Positions 35,724-45,710 of a stretch of 64,000 bases of DNA are shown piece after piece. The stretch covers positions 62,001 to 126,000 of the forward strand of contig JACKKP010000003.1 in assembly GCA_024236375.1 (NCBI GenBank), in the 5' to 3' direction. The notes beneath the pieces were generated by a model. That model searched no databases. It had not been told where the DNA came from and saw nothing but the letters and a program-made list of their open reading frames with translations. The first letter of the stretch is position 1. Every line of letters begins with the position of its first letter. This DNA is from Rickettsiaceae bacterium. Its GTDB lineage: Bacteria; Pseudomonadota; Alphaproteobacteria; Rickettsiales; Rickettsiaceae. The translations under genes and the position numbers were made by a program.

Positions 35724-37940
35724 ATGAGCCACAATAATATCGAAGATATAGATTTCACTCAAGCCATCTCAGAACGTTATTTATCTTATGCTTTATCGAC
35801 TATTATGTCGAGGTCTCTTCCTGATGTACGAGATGGGCTCAAACCAGTTCATAGGCGTTTGCTTTATGCAATGATCAAACTTAAGTTAGATCCAAATTCG
35901 GGATATAAAAAATGTGCTCGCATAGTTGGTGATGTTATGGGTAAATATCATCCACATGGAGATGTAGCAATTTATGATACTTTAGTCAGATTATCTCAAA
36001 ATTTTTCACTTAGATATCCATTAATTGACGGACAAGGCAATTTTGGTTCGGTTGATGGTGATAATGCCGCTGCAATGCGTTACACTGAATCAAAAATGAC
36101 TCATATTTGTAGTTTTATTATAAAAGATTTAGACCAAGATACTGTTGAATTTATACCTACTTATGATAACTCTGATACAGAACCAGAGCTCTTACCATCA
36201 GCATTTCCAAATTTATTAGCAAATGGCTCAGAGGGAATCGCGGTAGGAATGGCGACTAGTATCCCACCTCATAATTTACATGAATTATGTGATGCATTAA
36301 TTTATATGATTGATAATTCAGATCAAGAATTACATTGCGCAGACCTATTAAAATTTATCAAAGGACCTGATTTCCCAACAGGAGGTATTATTATCGACTC
36401 TGAAGAAACAATTCAGCGCGCTTATAATACAGGTAGAGGTAGTTTTAGAGTTAGATCTAAGTGGATAATAGAAAAACTTCACCATGGTTTATACCAAATA
36501 GTTATAACTGAAATACCTTATCAAGTACAAAAATCCAAATTAATTGAACATATTGCTGATTTAATGCATGAGAAAAAATTGCCTCTTATCTCCAATATCA
36601 GAGATGAATCTGACGAAAATATCAGGATAGTCATAGAACCAAAAGGACGTACCTGCTCTGCTGAAATGGTTATGGAATCATTATTTAAACTCACTGAGTT
36701 GGAATCACGTATTAATTTAAATATGAATGTCCTGAGTTCTGCTGGCATTCCTAAAGTAATGAATATTTTGGAGGTGTTACAAGAATTTTTATCACATCGT
36801 CACGTAATAGTTACAAGACGCAGTAAATTTTGGGTGAATAAAATTAATGAACGACTTGAAATATTAGAAGCATTACAAATAGTTTACCTCAATATTGACG
36901 AAGTAATAAGAATTATTCGTGAAGAAGATGATGCAAAACTTGCGCTAATGAATTGTTTTCAAATTACTGAATCGCAAGCTGAAGCAATATTGAACATCAA
37001 ATTACGTACTCTTCGCAAATTAGAAGAGGAACAAATTAGTAATGAATACAAAGAACTGCAGAATAAATTGCAAAACCTAGAAGGTATATTAAAGAATCCT
37101 AAACAATTATGGTCAGTAATTAAGCAAGAAATAAATGAAGTCAAAAAAGAATTTGGATTTGACAGCATTATAGGTAAAAGACGTACAAATTTTGAATTAC
37201 TAAACGTCTCAAATCAAGTGATAGATATCACAGCTTTTATTGAGAAAGAGCCTATCACAATTATTTGTTCTAAAATGGGATGGATACGTTCAATAAAAGG
37301 ACATAATTTGGATTTAAGCAATCTGAAATTTAAAGAGGGAGATACCCTTGCTTTTTTAACAGAAACTTATACTACTAATAACATATTAATTTGCACAAAT
37401 AGTGGTAAATTTTTTACTCTACTTGCAGATAATATTGCCAAAGGCAAAGGTCAAGGGGAATCAATCAAACTAATGATTGATATAGGTGATGATGAGATAG
37501 TCAATATTTTACCGTATGAAGCAAAACAACAATTATTACTGATCAGTAGTAATGGTAAAGGATTTATAGTAGAAACTCATGATGTTCTGGCTTCTACTAA
37601 GAACGGCCGACAAATAATGCAGTTAAAAAATGGCGCTACTTGTATAATCTGCATAGAGGTTATAGGCGATATGCTAGCTATTATAGGTAGCAACAGAAGG
37701 TTAATAATATTTTCAATATCTGATATTCCTGTAATGAAGAAAGGCCAAGGTGTAACTTTACAAAAATATAAAAATGCAACAGTCAGTGATGCAAAAACTT
37801 TTTCTTCAAGTGAGGGTTTAAGCTGGAATTTAGGCAATAAAATTCGTGTTGAAAAAGAAATATTAGCGTGGCGTTCAGGGCGCGGTGGAATAGGAAAAAT
37901 ACCTCCTGTAGGTTTCCCTAAAAACAATAAATTCGCCTAA
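35724..37940 (+). CDS. parC: DNA topoisomerase IV subunit A
   Basis: Decatenates daughter chromosomes with ParE. 738 residues with the breakage-reunion domain: catalytic tyrosine Y120 in AAAMRYTES, and the quinolone-region KYHPHGDVAIYD at about 74-85 (in E. coli ParC the sensitive positions are Ser80 and Glu84; here Val and Asp stand near them). A ParC/GyrA beta-pinwheel C-terminus runs from about 500. The pinwheel lacks the GyrA box, supporting ParC over GyrA. Preceded by a 161-bp AT-rich gap after tamB. Confidence 0.95.
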   Translation: MSHNNIEDIDFTQAISERYLSYALSTIMSRSLPDVRDGLKPVHRRLLYAMIKLKLDPNSGYKKCARIVGDVMGKYHPHGDVAIYDTLVRLSQNFSLRYPLIDGQGNFGSVDGDNAAAMRYTESKMTHICSFIIKDLDQDTVEFIPTYDNSDTEPELLPSAFPNLLANGSEGIAVGMATSIPPHNLHELCDALIYMIDNSDQELHCADLLKFIKGPDFPTGGIIIDSEETIQRAYNTGRGSFRVRSKWIIEKLHHGLYQIVITEIPYQVQKSKLIEHIADLMHEKKLPLISNIRDESDENIRIVIEPKGRTCSAEMVMESLFKLTELESRINLNMNVLSSAGIPKVMNILEVLQEFLSHRHVIVTRRSKFWVNKINERLEILEALQIVYLNIDEVIRIIREEDDAKLALMNCFQITESQAEAILNIKLRTLRKLEEEQISNEYKELQNKLQNLEGILKNPKQLWSVIKQEINEVKKEFGFDSIIGKRRTNFELLNVSNQVIDITAFIEKEPITIICSKMGWIRSIKGHNLDLSNLKFKEGDTLAFLTETYTTNNILICTNSGKFFTLLADNIAKGKGQGESIKLMIDIGDDEIVNILPYEAKQQLLLISSNGKGFIVETHDVLASTKNGRQIMQLKNGATCIICIEVIGDMLAIIGSNRRLIIFSISDIPVMKKGQGVTLQKYKNATVSDAKTFSSSEGLSWNLGNKIRVEKEILAWRSGRGGIGKIPPVGFPKNNKFA

Positions 37941-38026
37941 ATGAAAAAATAGTTTATAATTAAAGATTAGTGATATCTCCTATATATAGATGCACTAGCT
38001 TATATAAATAAAATAGAAAATGATCC

Positions 38027-38626
38027 ATGATAAGTGGCGATATATTAAATTTTGTATTTATGCTAATAATATTAGCATTTTTACTAATATCTTATTTCAA
38101 ATCAGGTATTGGATTTAACCATTTTAAACTCATTGCTGTCTGGATTTCATTATTTATTATATTAATTGCGGTATATGCTTTTCGTTTTGAGATAGTTGAC
38201 GTTAAAAATAGAATTTTGGCTGTATTAGTACCTTCTTATAGTTGGTCACAAAAACCAGGTGAAATTACTATCGCACGTCACGCTAATGGACATTTTTACT
38301 TGTCTGCATATTCCGAAGATAATCAAAAAGTCACTTTTTTAGTAGATACTGGTGCAACTAATCTTGCTTTAACTATGAAAGATGCTATTACTCTAGGGGT
38401 CGATACGAGATATTTGCGATATACACAACGTTATAGTACTGCAAATGGTGAAAATTATGGAGCTCCTGTCACAATACGCCAAATGAAAATTGGTGATAAA
38501 ATATTTTATAATGTACGTGCTCACATCCTTGCTACTGGCCTTGATACTTCTTTGCTTGGTATGAGTATATTAGACGATTTTAAAGATTTTCAAATTAATC
38601 GTGATTTACTTACTTTGCGATATTAA
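38027..38626 (+). CDS. Membrane-anchored retropepsin-like aspartic protease (APRc-like)
   Basis: 199 residues: two or three N-terminal membrane segments (about 8-24, 35-54 and a weak third) followed by a soluble domain. This has a single DTGAT motif at D107 (VTFLVDTGATNLALT) and a hydrophobic-hydrophobic-Gly motif near the end (DTSLLGMSILDDF). One DTG per chain means a homodimer is needed for activity, as in retroviral proteases. The layout matches APRc (RC1339) of Rickettsia conorii, a conserved rickettsial enzyme reported to cleave surface autotransporters. Its last 21 bp overlap the convergent SSS symporter gene. Confidence 0.88.
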   Translation: MISGDILNFVFMLIILAFLLISYFKSGIGFNHFKLIAVWISLFIILIAVYAFRFEIVDVKNRILAVLVPSYSWSQKPGEITIARHANGHFYLSAYSEDNQKVTFLVDTGATNLALTMKDAITLGVDTRYLRYTQRYSTANGENYGAPVTIRQMKIGDKIFYNVRAHILATGLDTSLLGMSILDDFKDFQINRDLLTLRY

Positions 38627-39991
38627 TTTTTTTACTCTACTGCAAATATAAAAAATCATAAAAATAACTAGATTTGCTAAGGTCCCGATAAATGATGATT
38701 TCAAACTCAACTCGGTTTCGATAAATCTATGCCACAATAAAAATGTTATTATACCTATAATGACTGAAGTAATATAACCGTATTTACTAATCTTAATATT
38801 ATACAAACCCATAATTAATGGTATCAAAGTAATAGGACCCCAGAATCCTGACACAAATATTACTAAATCTACTATTTTTGAAAAATTAAGTGCTATGACG
38901 ATTGCAACAATACCTATTAGAACGTTTGCAATTCGTGCAATTCTTGCCAAATAAATTCCTTCTACAGAAAAAAGAGGTTGAATTATATCTTTGGTCAAAG
39001 TAATAGAAATAATATTTAAATCAGAATCTGCAGTAGACATTACAGCAGCTAGTAATCCCACTACGACTATACCCTGAATGCCGACTGGAATAATTTGATC
39101 TATCAAATATGGCAAAGCTAAACTCGACTTAATATCAGGTTGATATATAAATGCAATAATACCATTTAGCGTGACAAATATCAAAAAGATAAAATAAATA
39201 AATGATTTGATATAAACAGCTGTTATAGTGATATTACTATCCTTATTAATTAGTGCGCGTTGTACAAAAGTAGGCAACAAATTAATTACTGCAAATCCTA
39301 AAGCTGCAGAAATACTAGATTGTATCAAAACTGGATTATGCTTGAATGATATTTTATCTAATGGAAAATTGTTTATCAATTCCACTAACCCAATTTCCCT
39401 AATACCAAAAATAGAAATTAATGGAATCGCAAATATTATTGCAAAAAACTGTAATTGGTTAGCAAATAAAATTGATTGCAAACCACCAATCGTCGTATAG
39501 ATAATGATAATTGAGTAACTCATGATCACTCCAGTGATATAATCTATTTGTAATATATATTCAAATATCCTACCACTTACTCCGATTTGCGCCGCCAAAA
39601 AACCTGTTGCTACTAATATAGCTGACATACCACCTAAATACCTACCACTATTCCCATAATATGAAAACATGATGTCACCAATTGTCTCTGATTTATAGTG
39701 CACAATTAATTTAGGTAAGATATAAATTGCGATTAAAATATCCAGTGGTATCACCGCCATTAATCCATAACTATAAGCAACATTATCACTAAAAACTTTT
39801 TCAGAGACTCCGAATGTAGTACCACCACCAATAGCAGATGCAAAAATCGTAGCTACAAGGATTAATTTACTACCTTTTAATTTTTTGGAAATTTTAGTAA
39901 ATGACTGAAAATTATTTTGCTTCCTTTTATTAAAGATACTAATAATTGGAACTAACAACAAATATGCTAATACTATAAATATGTCAATCAC
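38606..39991 (-). CDS. Sodium:solute symporter (SSS family)
   Basis: 461 residues with about 13 membrane spans of the SSS/LeuT fold. Recognisable parts are IFASAIGGGTTFGVSEKVF near 50, LVATGFLAAQIGVSGRIFEYILQ near 125, IIYTTIGGLQSILFANQLQF near 162 and VVGLLAAVMSTADSDLNIISI near 313. The last is the Na2-site region, with Ser/Thr-Ala-Asp. Relatives carry proline, pantothenate or other solutes; the substrate cannot be told. It overlaps the AmpG-like gene by 8 bp, so both are one minus-strand unit. Confidence 0.88.
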   Translation of the reverse strand: MIDIFIVLAYLLLVPIISIFNKRKQNNFQSFTKISKKLKGSKLILVATIFASAIGGGTTFGVSEKVFSDNVAYSYGLMAVIPLDILIAIYILPKLIVHYKSETIGDIMFSYYGNSGRYLGGMSAILVATGFLAAQIGVSGRIFEYILQIDYITGVIMSYSIIIIYTTIGGLQSILFANQLQFFAIIFAIPLISIFGIREIGLVELINNFPLDKISFKHNPVLIQSSISAALGFAVINLLPTFVQRALINKDSNITITAVYIKSFIYFIFLIFVTLNGIIAFIYQPDIKSSLALPYLIDQIIPVGIQGIVVVGLLAAVMSTADSDLNIISITLTKDIIQPLFSVEGIYLARIARIANVLIGIVAIVIALNFSKIVDLVIFVSGFWGPITLIPLIMGLYNIKISKYGYITSVIIGIITFLLWHRFIETELSLKSSFIGTLANLVIFMIFYICSRVKKLISQSK

Positions 39992-41246
39992 GCTTGTTAA
40001 ACCACTTATAATGATTATTAGCTGTTTGCTCCAAAATGGGAATTAAGATTAAAGCAGGTATAGACATAATTATAACAAAAATATAAAAAATATTCCATCC
40101 ATACGCATTTACGATATAGCCAGAAATCGCTGGGAAAATCGACCTAGATAACCCCATCATTGATGAAAAAAACGCGTATTGGGTTGAACGAAACTTGCCT
40201 TCACATAATGATGCAATTAGTGCTATGTAAGCAGCCATCATCATCCCCCCAGTTACTCCTTCTACCCCAGTTATCAGGCATAGAATATATATATTTTTCC
40301 CATAAATATTTTGGTAAATATATAATAAATGCGCTAATAAATGTAAAATACCAAAGAGTAATAGACTACTGTATAAATCACGATTTTTCATCACTTTACT
40401 AGCTAATAATCCGCCAATAATTGCTGCACTAGCACCAAATAATTTACCTGCTAGCGCAATTTCAGAAGCATTATATCCAATATGAAGCAAAAAAGGATTA
40501 ATCATTATACTAATAAAATTATCAGGCAAACGATATAATATTAAAAATAAAATTACCAATAACCAATATGTGTTATTTCTACCTGGAAGTAAGACACTGA
40601 AGAAACTATTGTGAGCATTTACAGTATTTGTAGGGTATTTATTGTCTGATAACTGCGATATTCCAGCATTGTTGGTAAATAAAAAAGCTATTAATGTGGC
40701 AAATACTAAAATAATACCTCCAAACATCATATAAATATGCTGCCAACTAATAAATTGGGATAAATATACAGCGCCAGAACTTGAAATCATCATCCCTAAA
40801 CGATAACCAAAAATATAATTGCCTGACACCTCACCTTGCTGCAGCTTTGTCACTATTTCTGTCCTGAGAGCCCCCAAAATTGTATCTTGGGCTGAAGCAA
40901 ATAATGACACTATAAAACCCAATAATCCAAGAACCACTATATTTTCATGTGGGCGACAAAAGCTAATCAAAAACACACTGATACTCAAACTCATTTGGAT
41001 CAATATTAGCCAAGAAATACGAGGATAATAAGTATTTTTAAAACAAGGTAATTTACATAAATCAAAAATTGGTGCCCATAAAAAATTGATAGCGTAAGGT
41101 ATAGATATCAGAGCAAAAATCCCAATTGTTGTTAAATCAATATTGATCTCAGACAACCAGTAATTCAATGTATAGCTACTAATCATAATGGTAAAACCAC
41201 TAATAAAACCAAACAACCAAATTACCTGCATTTTTCTGTTTGTCAC
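39984..41246 (-). CDS. MFS transporter, AmpG-like
   Basis: 420 residues with 12 predicted spans. The N-terminal WLFGFISGFTIMISSYTLNYWLSEINIDLTTIG and YAINFLWAPIFD are typical of AmpG muropeptide permeases. LFASAQDTILGALRTEI near 118 matches the conserved AQD..LDA-like loop. Rickettsiae carry several AmpG paralogs, some of which may import other substrates. The start shown is GTG at 41246; an in-frame ATG at 41231 is possible. Divergent from the second tlc gene. Confidence 0.83.
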   Translation of the reverse strand: MTNRKMQVIWLFGFISGFTIMISSYTLNYWLSEINIDLTTIGIFALISIPYAINFLWAPIFDLCKLPCFKNTYYPRISWLILIQMSLSISVFLISFCRPHENIVVLGLLGFIVSLFASAQDTILGALRTEIVTKLQQGEVSGNYIFGYRLGMMISSSGAVYLSQFISWQHIYMMFGGIILVFATLIAFLFTNNAGISQLSDNKYPTNTVNAHNSFFSVLLPGRNNTYWLLVILFLILYRLPDNFISIMINPFLLHIGYNASEIALAGKLFGASAAIIGGLLASKVMKNRDLYSSLLLFGILHLLAHLLYIYQNIYGKNIYILCLITGVEGVTGGMMMAAYIALIASLCEGKFRSTQYAFFSSMMGLSRSIFPAISGYIVNAYGWNIFYIFVIIMSIPALILIPILEQTANNHYKWFNKRD

Positions 41247-41422
41247 TAGTGCCTAATCTCTTTTTCTATAAACTTAGTCACTATTACCATCTTATCAAGA
41301 AAACTTCAACTTGGATCAAAAATAAATGGCTTTTTATTGACATATTATTCATTTTATAATACACATATATTGTTTTTGTCATACATAAATGAAATGATCA
41401 GTATTCCCTTAGTGGTACAATA

Positions 41423-42922
41423 GTGTCCAAATTCACAAAACCAACCCTATCACAAAGATTTCAGAATATTTTTTGGCCAATTAAGCGTTCAGAAATTAAA
41501 TTATTTCTGCCTCTTAGCTTAATGATGCTATGTATGTTATTTAATTTTGGTACATTAAGATCAGTTAAAGACAGTTTAATAGTGCCTAATATCGGTGCAG
41601 AAGTAATTAGTTTTCTCAAATTATGGTTAGTACTCCCCTCTACAATCATTTTTACTTTAATTTATGCTAAGTTAAGTAATAAATTTGAGCATGAAAAGTT
41701 ATTTTATATTATTGTCTCTTTCTTCTTATTGGCATTTATAATTTTCACTTATATAATATTTCCTGCACATAATAAATATCATCCAACTCCTCAACATATA
41801 GAATATCTAATTTCTATATATCCTTATTTGAAATGGTTTCTCAAAATAATGGGCAAATGGAGCTATGCATTGATGTATGTATTTTGTGAATTGTGGAGTG
41901 TAGTAGTAATTAACCTATTATTTTGGCAATATGCAAATGGAATTTTTGATTCCGAGTCCGCTAAAAGATTTTATCCTTTCTTAGGAGCAATTGGTAATAT
42001 TGGCCTTATTATAGCAGGCAATATCTTAGTTTTTTGCTCAGATGTATCAGGCATAACTGACGACATAATTCTTGGCTCTTATAGTTATGATTTTACGTTT
42101 CAGTGTAATTTTGTACTTAAGCCTATAATCAATGCAGTAATAATAGCTGGTATGCTTGCTATGTTATTTTATTTTTATATACATAATTATGTACTTAAAA
42201 CCAGCGACTTAACGCAAAATTTCTCTACCGAACAAATCGCACAAAAAACTAGCTTGTCTGTTATAGATAGTATTAAACTTTTGATAGGATCAAAAAATCT
42301 CGCTCATATAGCACTATTAGTATTATGTTATGGTCTTACCATCAATATTCTAGAAGGCCCTTGGAAAGCAAAAGTACAAGAGGTTCATTCTAATACTGTA
42401 GACTATATTAATTTCATGGGAAAATTTAATATATGGATGGGAGTTTCTTCAGTATCATTCATGATTATAGGTAGTAATATTTTAAGGCGTACTTCCTGGT
42501 GCTTTGCAGCGTTGATTACTCCATATACTATTTTAATTACTGGATCCATATTTTTTGGTTTTGTCATTATCGCCCATTATTCAAATTTTACCGGACATTG
42601 GTTTGATCCTATATATTATGCTATTATCATTGGAGCAATGCAGAATATACTTAGTAAATCAACTAAATATTCTCTATTTGATTCTACCAAAGAAATGGCT
42701 TATTTGCCTTTATCAATCGAACTCAAAACCAAAGGAAAAGCAGCTGTAGAGGTCATAGGATTAAAGTTTGGTAAATCTCTTGGAGCGATTATTCAATCAG
42801 CTGTGTTTATATTTGTCCCTAATGCAAGTTTTGATTCTATAGTCACATATTTATTTGTAATATTTCTGTCAATAATATCGTTATGGATTTGGAACGTAAA
42901 AGCGCTTAGTATAAAATTATGA
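41423..42922 (+). CDS. Tlc-family nucleotide transporter, second paralog
   Basis: 499 residues of the ATP/ADP antiporter family with about 12 spans: GTLRSVKDSLIVPNIGAEV near residue 40, IMGKWSYALMYVFCELW near 141, YSLFDSTKEMAYLPLS near 413 and AAVEVIGLKFGKSLGAIIQS near 438. It is divergent from the Tlc1-type protein at 10933-12459. In R. prowazekii only Tlc1 exchanges ATP/ADP, while Tlc4 and Tlc5 carry other nucleotides, so the substrate of this paralog is uncertain. GTG start. An AmpG-like gene is transcribed divergently 176 bp away. Confidence 0.93.
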   Translation: MSKFTKPTLSQRFQNIFWPIKRSEIKLFLPLSLMMLCMLFNFGTLRSVKDSLIVPNIGAEVISFLKLWLVLPSTIIFTLIYAKLSNKFEHEKLFYIIVSFFLLAFIIFTYIIFPAHNKYHPTPQHIEYLISIYPYLKWFLKIMGKWSYALMYVFCELWSVVVINLLFWQYANGIFDSESAKRFYPFLGAIGNIGLIIAGNILVFCSDVSGITDDIILGSYSYDFTFQCNFVLKPIINAVIIAGMLAMLFYFYIHNYVLKTSDLTQNFSTEQIAQKTSLSVIDSIKLLIGSKNLAHIALLVLCYGLTINILEGPWKAKVQEVHSNTVDYINFMGKFNIWMGVSSVSFMIIGSNILRRTSWCFAALITPYTILITGSIFFGFVIIAHYSNFTGHWFDPIYYAIIIGAMQNILSKSTKYSLFDSTKEMAYLPLSIELKTKGKAAVEVIGLKFGKSLGAIIQSAVFIFVPNASFDSIVTYLFVIFLSIISLWIWNVKALSIKL

Positions 42923-42945
42923 ACTAAATATTACCTGTAAGAATT

Positions 42946-44712
42946 ATGAAAAAAGCACTAAAAATTATCTTATCATTTATAATTATCATCACTCTTATAT
43001 GTGCAAGCATATGGTATTATGTCACCTCAAAAGTTACTCATATAATAAATGATCAATATGCTGCCAAGGACATAGTTATTTTATCGATAAAGAATACGAG
43101 TGTTACAACATCTAATAATAAATTATCTCACCTAATAAAGGGTAATCAGGATCATATGATTCGATTTTCTAATGCTACTGCCTATGGTGCACCTTATAAA
43201 ATAGCTTGGAATTTAAATAATTTTATTGAAGAAAGCCCTAGTGCTTATATGGAATATTTATCTCCCATCAAATTCGGATATGATATACTCACGCAAAAAC
43301 TTTTTATTCATTATGATGGTGTAATTAATGCATCTTATAAACCAATAAATAGTGGTTTCGGCTCCAAATTAGTTATCAAAGATTATAATATTGAAGTATT
43401 TTTACCTTTATCTTTTACTCTTATTCACGAGTTATCAAAAAGCAATGATATCAGTATATTGCTAAATTATATAGATAATATTTCTTTAAGTAACGACAAT
43501 GTGAGTATATTTGACTTAGTAGATAAAGAAAAATTCTATGAAAAAGAATATGAAACCGCCCATATCAAATTTACTAATCGAAAAAAATATGTTAATTTAG
43601 AAGACTTCTTAAACAATATCCCCCAACATTACAACATTACGTATGATATCAAAACTGCACCAAATGACAAAATCTCTCGAATAGTACCTGCTAGCTTATT
43701 TTACGGCTTAATGCTGATACCATCTGGAAATAAAATTGCATTAGATATTGATATTAATACCAAAGCAAATAATTATCATGACTTTAAGAAAGGCTTGACG
43801 GTGAATAGCCATATAAAATCTGATTCACCTTATTTAGAAATTCATAATCTAGATTCACATTATCGAACCACTGATGATGAATTATCACCTCAATATTACT
43901 GGAAAAAAAATCTAATATTTACTATTAAGCAAGGATTTTTTGATGAAATAATCAAACTATATCATGTAATAATGAATAGTTATCCTATAGAGAGATTTGC
44001 ACCAAAATTTCATCAACAAATGTTATATTTGATTAAAAATAAGCAACATTTGAACCTTGATGAATTAGAGAATAATAAATATCAAGTTAATCTTGATACT
44101 AACTGGAAAATAGAAGGTAAATTACTACAACAACACTTAAACGATCTTACCTTATCTTCTGACTATTCAGCAGTAAAATTGAAACATAATTTTACATATT
44201 CTCTAAAAAATCATAAATGGCAACTAAAAGGTATTGGATATATAAATAACTACCCTTCTGTCATTGAATATTTTTCCTCATATTTTTATAATATAAGTAA
44301 TTATAGAAACCTTGGGCCCGAAGTACATAAATTATATATTGATGCTAATAAGGATTTTGCTAAAATTATTTCAGATCATCCACATTCAAAATCAAATGAT
44401 TTAAGTTTTGAATATGATATTGATTCAACAAATTATTCTGCTTCAAAGTTTGGTTCTATGCACTTACTTGAAATTGCACCATTATATACTGTAATAATAT
44501 ATCAAAAATTACTAAATAAAGTGGGGCATGAAGGTGATATATTATCTAAAATGAAAAAGATAATTCCAACTATTGATGAGAATGAGCCTATACTTAAAAA
44601 TATTCTGTCTAACGCATCTTTAACAAAAGTTTTACAAACAAAGTCTAAAGAACAAGATAGAAAGCCTAAAGAAAATATAGGACAAGAATTATTTAAGAAA
44701 TTTATGAAATAA
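42946..44712 (+). CDS. Unknown 588-residue membrane-anchored envelope protein
   Basis: I do not recognise the family. Residues 5-27 form a signal anchor (KIILSFIIIITLICASIWYY); the remaining 560 residues are hydrophilic and rich in Asn, Lys, Tyr and alternating beta-type segments, without cysteines that stand out or known catalytic motifs. The N-terminal anchor with a long beta-rich periplasmic part recalls AsmA-, DUF945- or DUF2125-like proteins, but this is only architectural. The tail is very basic (KSKEQDRKPKENIG). It lies 23 bp after the tlc paralog and 11 bp before ispB, in the same direction. Confidence 0.6.
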   Translation: MKKALKIILSFIIIITLICASIWYYVTSKVTHIINDQYAAKDIVILSIKNTSVTTSNNKLSHLIKGNQDHMIRFSNATAYGAPYKIAWNLNNFIEESPSAYMEYLSPIKFGYDILTQKLFIHYDGVINASYKPINSGFGSKLVIKDYNIEVFLPLSFTLIHELSKSNDISILLNYIDNISLSNDNVSIFDLVDKEKFYEKEYETAHIKFTNRKKYVNLEDFLNNIPQHYNITYDIKTAPNDKISRIVPASLFYGLMLIPSGNKIALDIDINTKANNYHDFKKGLTVNSHIKSDSPYLEIHNLDSHYRTTDDELSPQYYWKKNLIFTIKQGFFDEIIKLYHVIMNSYPIERFAPKFHQQMLYLIKNKQHLNLDELENNKYQVNLDTNWKIEGKLLQQHLNDLTLSSDYSAVKLKHNFTYSLKNHKWQLKGIGYINNYPSVIEYFSSYFYNISNYRNLGPEVHKLYIDANKDFAKIISDHPHSKSNDLSFEYDIDSTNYSASKFGSMHLLEIAPLYTVIIYQKLLNKVGHEGDILSKMKKIIPTIDENEPILKNILSNASLTKVLQTKSKEQDRKPKENIGQELFKKFMK

Positions 44713-44723
44713 GTAGGCAATTT

Positions 44724-45710
44724 TTGACATTAATAAAAGAGATACATCAATATTTGGCTGAAGAGATTACAGCTATAAATAAATTAATAGAGTCTAGTTT
44801 ATTTACAAAAGAAAATCTTATCCAAAAGATAGGTTTATATTTGGCAAATGCGGGAGGCAAAAGAATGCGCCCAATGTTAACCTTACTCACTGCCAAAATA
44901 TTTGATTATAATGGTGAGCATGCGATAAAATTAGCTACTTCTATTGAATTTATACATATGGCTACTTTATTACATGATGACGTAGTAGATGGTAGTACCC
45001 TCAGAAGATTCATTCCAACCGCCAATTCACTTTGGGGAGATAAGGCTAGTATATTAGTTGGGGATTTCTTGTTTAGTCAATCATTTAAGCTAATTGTATC
45101 CACACAAAATCAACGTGCTTTAGAGATATTATCTAATTCTTCCTCTATTATATCTGAAGGGGAAGTAGCACAATTGAGCAAATTAAAAGAAAAAAAGATT
45201 ATTACTAAAGATGAATATTATAAACTAATTCAGGCTAAAACTGCTGAATTATTTAGTGCAGCTTGTGAAGTGGGCGCAGTAGTTGCTGGCCACAATAAGG
45301 AAGCCGAATTTTTCAAGGAATTTGGCCTTCAATTAGGTATTGCTTTCCAAATATCGGATGATAGCCTTGACTATTTCGGCAAATCAGACAAACTAGGTAA
45401 AAATTTAGGAGATGATTTTTATGAGGGAAAGGTGACGTTACCTTTAATCATTTTAAGCCACAAATTATCTCATGAAGAACACCAACAATTAGTATCCATG
45501 ATTAATTCCGACATACGTACAGCTAAAGATTTCATGTGGGTAAAAACTCAATTAGAAAATCATCAGATTATGACATTAATTCAACAAGAATTAAATCTAG
45601 TAAAAGATAAAGCAATCAAGTCAATAAAAGATCTAAATTTAGATGACAATCTGCCATTGAATTATTTAATTGGCTTACTTAATTACTCTGTAGATCGGAT
45701 AAATTTATAA
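44724..45710 (+). CDS. ispB: Polyprenyl diphosphate synthase (octaprenyl type)
   Basis: Builds the long isoprenoid side chain of ubiquinone. 328 residues; starts at TTG (44724). The two aspartate-rich motifs are LLHDDVVDGSTLRR near residue 84 and QISDDSLDYFGKS near 211, with GGKRMRPMLTLLTA near 49. The small residues before the first Asp motif fit long-chain products. ctaA begins one base after its stop. Confidence 0.92.
   Translation: MTLIKEIHQYLAEEITAINKLIESSLFTKENLIQKIGLYLANAGGKRMRPMLTLLTAKIFDYNGEHAIKLATSIEFIHMATLLHDDVVDGSTLRRFIPTANSLWGDKASILVGDFLFSQSFKLIVSTQNQRALEILSNSSSIISEGEVAQLSKLKEKKIITKDEYYKLIQAKTAELFSAACEVGAVVAGHNKEAEFFKEFGLQLGIAFQISDDSLDYFGKSDKLGKNLGDDFYEGKVTLPLIILSHKLSHEEHQQLVSMINSDIRTAKDFMWVKTQLENHQIMTLIQQELNLVKDKAIKSIKDLNLDDNLPLNYLIGLLNYSVDRINL

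Noticed and set aside
41337..41360. TTGACA and TATAAT upstream of the second tlc gene
   Set aside because: The spacer is only 12 bp; with a 17-bp spacer the -10 would be TACACA, a weak match.
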